Source: Escherichia fergusonii ATCC 35469 (GTDB lineage Bacteria; Pseudomonadota; Gammaproteobacteria; Enterobacterales; Enterobacteriaceae). Taken from it: a stretch of 64,000 bases of DNA. The stretch lies in NCBI RefSeq assembly GCF_000026225.1, contig NC_011740.1, positions 2,852,001 to 2,916,000 of the forward strand. The letters run 5' to 3'. The notes beneath the pieces were generated by a model. It saw nothing but the letters and a program-made list of their open reading frames with translations. It searched no databases and was not told where the DNA came from. The translations under genes were made by a program, and so were the position numbers. This document shows positions 45,403 to 52,943 of this stretch, one piece after another (the stretch's first letter is position 1; every line of letters starts with the position of its first letter).

Positions 45403-46299
45403 TCACGCCCGCGGGTGATGCTGTTGATGAAGTTGCCGCAGACGCTCGGTAGCGACATGCGTATAAATTTGCGTGGTGGAGAGATCGCTGTGGCCCAGTA
45501 GCATCTGAACCACGCGTAAATCCGCACCATGATTTAATAAATGAGTGGCAAAGGCGTGACGCAACACATGCGGTGACAACTTTTCGCTGTCGATCCCCGC
45601 CAGCACAGCATAATGTTTAATGCGGTGCCAGAAGGTCTGTCGCGTCATCTGCTGCGCACGCTGGCTGGGAAACAACACATCAATTGACACACCGTTTAGC
45701 AACCACGGTCGCCCGTGTTCCAGATAGGTTTCCAGCCAGTAAACCGCCTCTTCACCTAACGGCACCAGGCGCTCTTTGTTGCCTTTACCAATGACCCGCA
45801 CTACGCCCTGACGCAGGCTGATATCACTCATTGTCAGCCCGACCAGTTCAGAGACACGCAGCCCGGTAGCATACAACACTTCAAGCATGGCTTTATCGCG
45901 TAGCTCCAGTGGCTGATCAATTAATGGTGCCTGTAATAATCGTTCGACCTGCGCTTCGCTTAAATCTTTTGGCAAACGCTGGGGCAATTTCGGTGAAGCG
46001 AGATGCGCACTGGGATCATCTTCACGAAATTTTTTGCGATAAAGATACTGGAACAATCGACGCACTGCACTCAGCAAACGCGCTGAGCTGGTGGCTTTAT
46101 ACCCCCCCTCCAGCCGTTCTGCCAGTAATGCCTGCAAATCGTCACTTTGCGCAGTCGCCAGCGTCAACCCGCGGTGATGCAACCACTCCACCATCATTGA
46201 CAGATCGCGACGGTATGCGTTCAACGTATTTTCAGCCAGATTTTTTTCCAGCCACAGAGCATCAAGAAACTGCTCGATGCGTGCCAGATCCTGTTTCAC
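45403..46299 (-). CDS. xerD: Site-specific recombinase XerD
   Basis: A 298-residue tyrosine recombinase that with XerC resolves chromosome dimers at dif. Catalytic residues: Arg in ATGLRVSELVGL, Lys in GKGNKERLVP, HVLRHAFATH, LGHSDLSTTQIYTHV with the nucleophilic Tyr. First gene of the operon leading to dsbC and recJ. Confidence 0.97.
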   Translation of the reverse strand: MKQDLARIEQFLDALWLEKNLAENTLNAYRRDLSMMVEWLHHRGLTLATAQSDDLQALLAERLEGGYKATSSARLLSAVRRLFQYLYRKKFREDDPSAHLASPKLPQRLPKDLSEAQVERLLQAPLIDQPLELRDKAMLEVLYATGLRVSELVGLTMSDISLRQGVVRVIGKGNKERLVPLGEEAVYWLETYLEHGRPWLLNGVSIDVLFPSQRAQQMTRQTFWHRIKHYAVLAGIDSEKLSPHVLRHAFATHLLNHGADLRVVQMLLGHSDLSTTQIYTHVATERLRQLHQQHHPRA

Positions 46300-46410
46300 T
46301 TGCGCCCCTTATGGTCACTCATTTGATCCATTATGCCTTATTGTGCCGTGACTAAAGCGATTCTGATACACTAGCCGCAAAAGCCACAGCAGAATCGAGA
46401 AGCTTACGTT

Positions 46411-46932
46411 ATGAATATGGGTCTTTTTTACGGTTCCAGCACCTGTTACACCGAAATGGCGGCGGAAAAAATCCGCGATATTATCGGCCCAGAACTGGTG
46501 ACCTTACATAACCTCAAGGACGACTCCCCGAAATTAATGGAGCAGTACGATGTGCTCATTCTGGGTATCCCGACCTGGGATTTTGGCGAAATCCAGGAAG
46601 ACTGGGAAGCCGTCTGGGATCAGCTCGACGACCTGAACCTCGAAGGTAAAATTGTTGCGCTGTATGGGCTTGGCGATCAACTGGGGTATGGCGAGTGGTT
46701 CCTCGATGCGCTCGGTATGCTGCATGACAAACTCTCGGCCAAAGGCGTGAAGTTCGTCGGCTACTGGCCAACGGAAGGATATGAATTTACCAGCCCGAAA
46801 CCGGTGATTGCTGACGGGCAACTGTTCGTGGGTCTGGCGCTGGACGAAACTAACCAGTATGACCTTAGCGACGAGCGTATTCAGAGCTGGTGCGAGCAAA
46901 TCCTCAACGAAATGGCAGAGCATTACGCCTGA
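46411..46932 (+). CDS. fldB: Flavodoxin 2
   Basis: A 173-residue FMN electron carrier. Phosphate loop GLFYGSSTCYTEMAAEKI and FMN loops GIPTWDFGE and GLGDQLGYGEWF are conserved. Divergent from xerD and under SoxRS control in K-12. Ends before a stem-loop at 46939. Confidence 0.95.
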   Translation: MNMGLFYGSSTCYTEMAAEKIRDIIGPELVTLHNLKDDSPKLMEQYDVLILGIPTWDFGEIQEDWEAVWDQLDDLNLEGKIVALYGLGDQLGYGEWFLDALGMLHDKLSAKGVKFVGYWPTEGYEFTSPKPVIADGQLFVGLALDETNQYDLSDERIQSWCEQILNEMAEHYA

Positions 46933-46938
46933 TGTCAC

Positions 46939-46968
46939 TGACGGCTTAGCACACAGCCTTTGCCGTCA
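46939..46968 (+). terminator. fldB terminator
   Basis: TGACGGC (46939-46945) and GCCGTCA (46962-46968), followed by TCTTTATCTTT; sits between convergent fldB and cptA. Confidence 0.7.
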
Positions 46969-46971
46969 TCT

Positions 46972-47379
46972 TTATCTTTGCGTCTCTTGTTGCAACAAAA
47001 TCCGCCGTAAATCCCGCCATTCGGCTTCGTCCATGCTGTCGGCTGCCAGCCACAAGTGCTGACGTTTACCGCTATCAGAACGTAAACGCAACATCATGCC
47101 GCTTTTAATCATCCACGGCGCTTTGACGATGCACCACTCCTGCCCTTGCCAACGCAAACGCCCGTCCATCAACAGGCGAATTTCCCCCTGGCGGGAATTA
47201 ATGCGTCGCTGGCTGCGAACGCAATCAAACACCACCAGCGAAAGTAACACCATCCATAACGGAGTGTAACTTAACGGCCAGGGCATGAGTAAAATAACAG
47301 CGGCAACCAGCCCATGAATCAGCAAGGAAAGCCACTGCGCGCGCCAGGAGACGCGTAAATCAGATTGCCACAGGACCAC
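46972..47379 (-). CDS. cptA: CptA (YgfX) inner-membrane protein
   Basis: A 135-residue protein with two adjacent membrane helices near the N-terminus (LSLLIHGLVAAVILLM and LWMVLLSLVVFDCV) and a soluble C-terminal part. Linked with SdhE; described as acting on MreB and FtsZ, though that role is disputed. Overlaps sdhE by 20 bp. Confidence 0.92.
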   Translation of the reverse strand: MVLWQSDLRVSWRAQWLSLLIHGLVAAVILLMPWPLSYTPLWMVLLSLVVFDCVRSQRRINSRQGEIRLLMDGRLRWQGQEWCIVKAPWMIKSGMMLRLRSDSGKRQHLWLAADSMDEAEWRDLRRILLQQETQR

Positions 47380-47626
47380 GTTCCCGATTCCGTGTCTGGA
47401 TGAGTCGGACCATCATTTCCAGTTCTGCATCGGCCGGTTTACCGTGATTCATCAGCCAGTTGAACAGATCGGGATCGTCACATTCCAGCAGACGAATAAA
47501 GATGCGTTTTTCGTCATCGCTTAAGCTGTCGTACTCATGTTCGAAAAACGGCATGATTGAAATATCGAGTTCGCGCATACCACGGCGGCATGCCCAGTGA
47601 ATGCGGGCTTTGTTATTAATGTCCAT
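47360..47626 (-). CDS. sdhE: SdhE, FAD assembly factor for succinate dehydrogenase
   Basis: An 88-residue helical protein with the essential RGxxE motif (CRRGMRELD, about 14-22). Promotes covalent flavinylation of SdhA and FrdA. Its gene overlaps cptA as in K-12. Confidence 0.95.
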   Translation of the reverse strand: MDINNKARIHWACRRGMRELDISIMPFFEHEYDSLSDDEKRIFIRLLECDDPDLFNWLMNHGKPADAELEMMVRLIQTRNRERGPVAI

Positions 47627-47877
47627 CTTCTTCCTGTCTCACGAAAATCCAGTACCAGGCTATTGTAACGTGTTTTTCGACTTCTTTTGCGGGAATATCA
47701 GTAAACACAATCGCGATCGCGAAATTAACCCACAATATTTCAAGGGCTTCATTTTTTTGGAAGTCGCCTCGCAAAGCATATCAGAAGGCACAGATCGCGT
47801 AGTGAAAGCACTTGCATTGCCTCATAGCTCTTTTACCATTAGTCATAAATACGCCGTTTGTAAAACAGGACTCCATT

Positions 47878-48858
47878 ATGGCTTTTACACCTTTTCCTCC
47901 CCGTCAGCCTACGGCTTCTGCCCGTTTACCGCTGACGCTGATGACGCTTGATGACTGGGCGCTTGCCACCATTACTGGCACGGACAGCGAAAAATATATG
48001 CAGGGTCAGGTGACAGCAGATGTCAGCCAGATGACAGAAGATCAGCACCTGCTCGCCGCCCATTGCGACGCCAAAGGTAAAATGTGGAGCAATTTACGTC
48101 TGTTCCGCGACGGCGACGGCTTTGCGTGGATTGAACGGCGCAGCGTGCGCGAGTCGCAACTGACTGAACTGAAAAAATATGCGGTGTTCTCTAAAGTGAC
48201 CATCGCGCCAGACGATGAACGTGTGCTGCTTGGTGTTGCCGGTTTTCAGGCACGCGCTGCGCTGGCAAACCTCTTTAGTGAATTACCTTCGAAGGAAAAG
48301 CAGGTTATCAGAGAAGGTGCGACTACCCTGCTATGGTTTGAACACCCAGCAGAACGTTTCCTGATCGTAACCGATGAAGCTACCGCCAATACGCTGACCG
48401 ATAAACTGCGCGGTGAAGCGGAACTGAACAATAGCCAACAGTGGCTGGCATTAAACATTGAAGCGGGTTTTCCGGTGATTGATGCCGCCAACAGCGGGCA
48501 GTTTATCCCACAGGCGACCAACCTCCAGGCGTTAGGCGGCATCAGCTTTAAAAAAGGCTGCTATACCGGACAAGAGATGGTGGCACGGGCTAAATTCCGC
48601 GGTGCCAACAAACGTGCCCTCTGGCTGCTGGCAGGTAGCGCCAGCCGACTGCCGGAAGCGGGTGAAGATTTAGAGCTGAAAATGGGCGAGAACTGGCGTC
48701 GTACCGGTACGGTGCTGGCTGCGGTAAAACTGGAAGATGGTCAGGTCGTGGTACAGGTCGTCATGAATAACGATATGGAACCGGACAGCATCTTCCGCGT
48801 ACGCGACGATATGAATACATTGCATATCGAGCCGCTGCCGTATTCGCTGGAAGAGTAA
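47878..48858 (+). CDS. ygfZ: YgfZ, folate-dependent Fe-S protein repair factor
   Basis: A 326-residue GcvT-like folate-binding protein with the signature KGCYTGQE (about 226-233), whose Cys is essential. Helps assembly or repair of Fe-S enzymes such as MiaB. The ATG at 47878 (MAFTPFPPRQP) is used; the frame is open to 47812. Divergent from sdhE. Confidence 0.94.
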   Translation: MAFTPFPPRQPTASARLPLTLMTLDDWALATITGTDSEKYMQGQVTADVSQMTEDQHLLAAHCDAKGKMWSNLRLFRDGDGFAWIERRSVRESQLTELKKYAVFSKVTIAPDDERVLLGVAGFQARAALANLFSELPSKEKQVIREGATTLLWFEHPAERFLIVTDEATANTLTDKLRGEAELNNSQQWLALNIEAGFPVIDAANSGQFIPQATNLQALGGISFKKGCYTGQEMVARAKFRGANKRALWLLAGSASRLPEAGEDLELKMGENWRRTGTVLAAVKLEDGQVVVQVVMNNDMEPDSIFRVRDDMNTLHIEPLPYSLEE

Positions 48859-48868
48859 ATCTCTGTAT

Positions 48869-48922
48869 CGCATCAGGCATTTATCGCCTGATGCGACGCT
48901 GACGCGTCTTTTCAGGCCTACA
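48869..48922. repeat. REP (palindromic unit) element
   Basis: CGCATCAGGC (48869-48878) pairs with GCCTGATGCG (48886-48895), followed by GACGCTGACGCGTCTTTTCAG-type REP sequence to 48922. Typical extragenic E. coli REP between convergent ygfZ and trhA. Confidence 0.85.
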
Positions 48923-48934
48923 AAGGCGCACCAA

Positions 48935-49594
48935 TTACGCCTGCCCAATATACAAATAGATCGCCAGAAAGTGACACACACTGCCACCGAGCACAAAGCC
49001 GTGCCAGATGGCATGGTTGTAGGGAATGCGTTTGCAGACGTAGAAAATCACCCCGAGCGAGTAAACCACGCCGCCTACTGCCAGTAAGGTAACGCTGCCC
49101 GCCGCGAGCTTAACGGCCATTTCATAAATCACCACCAGCGACAGCCAGCCCATCGCCAGATAAGTCACCAGAGATAAAATTTTGAATCGGTGCGCAATGG
49201 TCAGCTTGAACAGAATCCCCAACAGCGCCAGGCTCCAGATAACAATCATCAACCCGCGCGCTAACGGAGAATCCAGCCCCACCAGCAAAAACGGCGTGTA
49301 GGTTCCGGCAATCAATAGATAAATGGCACAGTGGTCAAATTTCTTCAGCCACATTTTTGCCCGTTGATGGGGAACGGCGTGATAAAGCGTCGAAGCAAGA
49401 AACAGCAGGATCATACTGCCGCCATAGAGACTGTAACTGGTTATCGCTGTGGCGCTGGCATTGAGATCCACCGCCTGAACCAGTAACAACACCAGCCCAA
49501 CGATACCAAACACCAGCCCAATGCCGTGACTGACGCTGTTGGCAATTTCCTCTGCCAGCGAATATCCCTGCTTAATGAGGGGCTTCTGAACCAT
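48935..49594 (-). CDS. trhA: TrhA (YqfA), hemolysin III family membrane protein
   Basis: A 219-residue seven-helix protein of the PAQR/hemolysin III family. Conserved EIANSVSHGIG near residue 15, SASTLYHAVPH-type (FLASTLYHAVPH) near 70 and a late HAIWHGFVLGGSVCHF supply the metal-binding residues. Affects membrane energetics in E. coli; precise activity unclear. Confidence 0.93.
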   Translation of the reverse strand: MVQKPLIKQGYSLAEEIANSVSHGIGLVFGIVGLVLLLVQAVDLNASATAITSYSLYGGSMILLFLASTLYHAVPHQRAKMWLKKFDHCAIYLLIAGTYTPFLLVGLDSPLARGLMIVIWSLALLGILFKLTIAHRFKILSLVTYLAMGWLSLVVIYEMAVKLAAGSVTLLAVGGVVYSLGVIFYVCKRIPYNHAIWHGFVLGGSVCHFLAIYLYIGQA

Positions 49595-49757
49595 AACTTA
49601 CTCCGGAGAAACGTACACGCACGTGAACACTTCTCCAGCGTAACTGAGAATAGTTCCAGTGAACACCTGTTAGCTAAAATAAATTCTGATTTGAGACTAA
49701 TCTCCGAAAAATCATGAAATTAAATGCGAAATTTCAACTAACAGGCGTGAGTTCAAT

Positions 49758-50069
49758 TTAAAGGCATTTAAATTCAATTACATAAAACTGTGTCTGCCCA
49801 GGATAGATGTCGGCAATGACCTTTTTCAGTTCAGGCAGGGTCATATTTTCCTGTTGTGCATGTTTTTCCGTCAAGGTATCCAGCGTTACGGTTGATGTTG
49901 CAGTGACTTCAATCGTGCAAAAATAACCGTCATCTTCAAAACGCCCGACACGAAGCACATCACCCGTTTTGAAGTGCGATTCAGACTCGTCGCGGATGGT
50001 GATGGTTTTACGCCCAGCCAGAATGTCATCCTGGAAACGTTGAAAAAAAGTGATGTCGTTTGGCTGCAT
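49758..50069 (-). CDS. yqfB: YqfB, N4-acetylcytidine amidohydrolase
   Basis: A 103-residue ASCH-domain protein (ITFFQRFQDDILAGRKTITIRD start). In K-12 it hydrolyses N4-acetylcytidine in nucleoside salvage. The catalytic Lys/Thr region KTITIRDESE (about 21-30) is intact. Divergent from bglA with 38 bp between starts. Confidence 0.93.
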   Translation of the reverse strand: MQPNDITFFQRFQDDILAGRKTITIRDESESHFKTGDVLRVGRFEDDGYFCTIEVTATSTVTLDTLTEKHAQQENMTLPELKKVIADIYPGQTQFYVIEFKCL

Positions 50070-50107
50070 GGTACTATTTCCTGTAAGAATTGACTCATCT
50101 GGAGCCT

Positions 50108-51547
50108 ATGATAGTGAAAAAACTCACCTTACCGAAAGATTTCTTATGGGGCGGCGCAGTTGCCGCTCATCAGGTCGAAGGCGGCTGGAACAAAGGCGGC
50201 AAAGGGCCGAGCATTTGTGACGTTCTGACCGGTGGCGCACACGGCGTGCCGCGCGAAATCACCAAAGAAGTCTTGCCAGGAAAATACTATCCAAACCATG
50301 AAGCCGTTGATTTTTATGGTCACTACAAAGAAGACATCAAGCTATTTGCCGAAATGGGCTTCAAATGTTTTCGCACTTCCATCGCCTGGACGCGCATTTT
50401 CCCAAAAGGTGATGAAACTCAGCCAAACGAAGAAGGGCTGAAGTTCTACGATGATATGTTCGATGAACTGCTGAAATACAACATCGAACCGGTGATCACC
50501 CTCTCCCACTTTGAAATGCCGCTGCATCTGGTGCAGCAATACGGTAGCTGGACTAACCGTAAAGTGGTTGATTTCTTTGTACGTTTCGCGGAAGTGGTAT
50601 TTGAACGCTATAAGCATAAAGTCAAATATTGGATGACCTTCAACGAAATTAACAACCAGCGTAACTGGCGTGCACCTCTGTTCGGTTACTGCTGCTCTGG
50701 CGTGGTGTATACCGAACATGAAAACCCGGAAGAGACGATGTATCAGGTGCTGCATCACCAGTTTGTCGCCAGCGCCCTGGCAGTGAAAGCCGCGCGTCGC
50801 ATTAACCCGGAGATGAAAGTCGGCTGTATGCTGGCGATGGTGCCGCTCTATCCATACTCCTGTAACCCGGACGATGTGATGTTCGCTCAGGAGTCGATGC
50901 GCGAACGCTACGTCTTTACCGATGTGCAGTTGCGTGGCTATTACCCTGCCTATGTGTTGAACGAGTGGGAGCGTCGCGGATTTAACATCAAAATGGAAGA
51001 CGGCGATCTCGATGTACTGCGTGAAGGCACCTGCGATTATCTTGGTTTCAGCTATTACATGACCAACGCAGTGAAGGCCGAAGGCGGCACCGGCGATGCG
51101 ATCTCTGGTTTTGAAGGCAGCGTACCAAACCCGTATGTTAAAGCATCTGACTGGGGCTGGCAGATTGATCCGGTGGGTCTGCGCTATGCACTATGCGAAC
51201 TGTATGAGCGTTATCAGAAGCCGCTGTTTATTGTCGAAAACGGTTTTGGCGCTTACGACAAAGTGGAAGAAGACGGCAGCATCAACGACGACTACCGCAT
51301 TGATTACCTGCGCGCCCATATCGAAGAAATGAAAAAAGCGGTGACTTACGATGGCGTGGATCTGATGGGCTACACACCGTGGGGCTGCATCGACTGCGTG
51401 TCGTTCACCACCGGGCAGTACAGCAAACGCTACGGCTTTATCTATGTGAATAAACATGACGACGGTACTGGCGATATGTCGCGTTCACGTAAGAAGAGCT
51501 TTGACTGGTACAAAGAGGTGATTGCCAGCAACGGCGAGAAGCTTTAA
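50108..51547 (+). CDS. bglA: 6-phospho-beta-glucosidase A
   Basis: A 479-residue glycoside hydrolase family 1 enzyme cleaving phosphorylated aryl beta-glucosides. Acid/base Glu in TFNEIN (about 181) and nucleophile Glu in FIVENGFG (about 378). ATG at 50108 follows TGGAGC; upstream frame from 50090 is not used. Confidence 0.95.
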   Translation: MIVKKLTLPKDFLWGGAVAAHQVEGGWNKGGKGPSICDVLTGGAHGVPREITKEVLPGKYYPNHEAVDFYGHYKEDIKLFAEMGFKCFRTSIAWTRIFPKGDETQPNEEGLKFYDDMFDELLKYNIEPVITLSHFEMPLHLVQQYGSWTNRKVVDFFVRFAEVVFERYKHKVKYWMTFNEINNQRNWRAPLFGYCCSGVVYTEHENPEETMYQVLHHQFVASALAVKAARRINPEMKVGCMLAMVPLYPYSCNPDDVMFAQESMRERYVFTDVQLRGYYPAYVLNEWERRGFNIKMEDGDLDVLREGTCDYLGFSYYMTNAVKAEGGTGDAISGFEGSVPNPYVKASDWGWQIDPVGLRYALCELYERYQKPLFIVENGFGAYDKVEEDGSINDDYRIDYLRAHIEEMKKAVTYDGVDLMGYTPWGCIDCVSFTTGQYSKRYGFIYVNKHDDGTGDMSRSRKKSFDWYKEVIASNGEKL

Positions 51548-51556
51548 CTCCTGCAT

Positions 51557-51580
51557 GTTACCCGCCAGTTGGCGGGTAAC
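51557..51580 (+). terminator. bglA terminator
   Basis: GTTACCCGCC/GGCGGGTAAC with a 4-nt loop then ATTTT; between convergent bglA and the outer-membrane gene. Confidence 0.85.
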
Positions 51581-51594
51581 ATTTTGGACGAGTC

Positions 51595-52488
51595 TTACCA
51601 GGTCTTACCTATTTTAAATTCCCAGCGTACATCTTCCATTTTGGTTGGCGACTTCGCTTCCTGCATTACCGGGAAGAAGGCTCCGGCACCAAACCATAAT
51701 TTCAGTGAATCGACGGCAATATTAAATGACGGACCAACAACCCATTCGGTAGTTCCAGAATGGGTATTAATTACGCTGCCATTAGGCAGTTTTTTCGTTC
51801 CAGAGGCATTATTGCTGTAGGCACTTTCCAGACCAATATCCAGCGGTAAATCGCTAAACATATACCGTACCTGGGTATTCCACTGGAATTCGTTACCTCG
51901 TTTCACATCCTGGTTACCGCGCTCAAATGGTCCCTGATAGACAAAATCCATATCCCCTTTAAAGTTAGGAGTGAATGATTTTGTTAAAGAGAGTGATACT
52001 CTTCCTCCCCAGGCGCTGTTCCCAGGCAAATGATTATCTCCACCTTGCCCGGTGGGTAGTAATAATGCCCCACCTACCGTAACCCAAAACGGATCACCTC
52101 TTCGCTGGCTCATTAAAGCATAAGTGGCCCCCACCGATTGATCGCCCATTCCCTCTATATGCTCAGGAGACAGATTGTCTCGTTTGTTATTGATATAAGA
52201 ACCCACAGTTGATAATTCCAGTCTGTCGGTCAAACCGTAACGAATCTTCAATAACCATATCTGGGAGTAAACATCCGAACTTCCGTGCCCCTCGATTTGA
52301 TGATCTTTATCGCGAAATGAGCTATTCACGGCGGTTAATAACATTCCTTCCGGCAATACTGAACCACCAGAAATAGCGGTATTAACTGGTGCACCTAATA
52401 GATTACTGGGCTTATTTTCTCCGTCAGCTGCCATTGCATTCATTGATAGAAAGCATGTTATTAATGGCAGAAATATAAATCGTTTCAT
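51595..52488 (-). CDS. Outer-membrane protein of the phenol-degradation MetA/transporter family
   Basis: A 297-residue protein with a signal peptide (MKRFIFLPLITCFLSMNAMA) and a beta-barrel pattern ending in an aromatic residue (FKIGKTW), the outer-membrane sorting signal. PVNTAISGGSVLPEGML and the LELSTVGSYI region fit the MetA-pathway family of outer-membrane proteins. GGAGGG precedes two ATGs (52491, 52488); the second has the better spacing. K-12 has the dehydrogenase gene ygfF at this place, so this is a variable slot. AT-rich 5' region suggests later arrival. Cargo unknown. Confidence 0.7.
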   Translation of the reverse strand: MKRFIFLPLITCFLSMNAMAADGENKPSNLLGAPVNTAISGGSVLPEGMLLTAVNSSFRDKDHQIEGHGSSDVYSQIWLLKIRYGLTDRLELSTVGSYINNKRDNLSPEHIEGMGDQSVGATYALMSQRRGDPFWVTVGGALLLPTGQGGDNHLPGNSAWGGRVSLSLTKSFTPNFKGDMDFVYQGPFERGNQDVKRGNEFQWNTQVRYMFSDLPLDIGLESAYSNNASGTKKLPNGSVINTHSGTTEWVVGPSFNIAVDSLKLWFGAGAFFPVMQEAKSPTKMEDVRWEFKIGKTW

Positions 52489-52943
52489 CATTCCCTCCAG
52501 GTATGAAAAACAAAGCGCTAAGTTAAGAAACATTTGCGTTATTTATATTTATTTTTAATTTATAATTTAAATAAATAACTTAATGGATTTAATATACGGA
52601 AAGTTTTGTAATTATATTGAGAGGTAAATAACGATTCCGGAGAGAAACTATTTGTAATTACATGTAAATATGCTGTGTTATTTTTATTAAATAACAGCAA
52701 AGTAAAAATCATGCACAATGAATCATTAGACCCTAAAAAACGGGTGATTTAATTCTGGCTAATACACTGATACAAACACCTGGTTGCCTGAGAGGAGCCA
52801 ACAATTTACTGCAATATATTGAATTAGTAAGACTTCGCTTCTTGAAAAAAGCACTCACGCGGCATCCGACATAAACAAAGCACTCTTTATTAACAAGCTG
52901 AAAAGGCGCCGAAGCGCCTTTAGAAGATAGTCGAATCAGCAAA
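52489..52943. other. AT-rich region upstream of the outer-membrane gene
   Basis: About 455 bp. It contains the gcvP terminator at 52902-52921 and a very AT-rich stretch (52530-52720) that should hold the promoter of the leftward outer-membrane gene. I see no gene, and nothing left of ygfF. Confidence 0.6.
52902..52921 (-). terminator. gcvP terminator
   Basis: AAAGGCGC/GCGCCTTT stem with a CGAA loop just past the gcvP stop; on the minus strand followed by TTTTCAGCTT. Confidence 0.85.
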
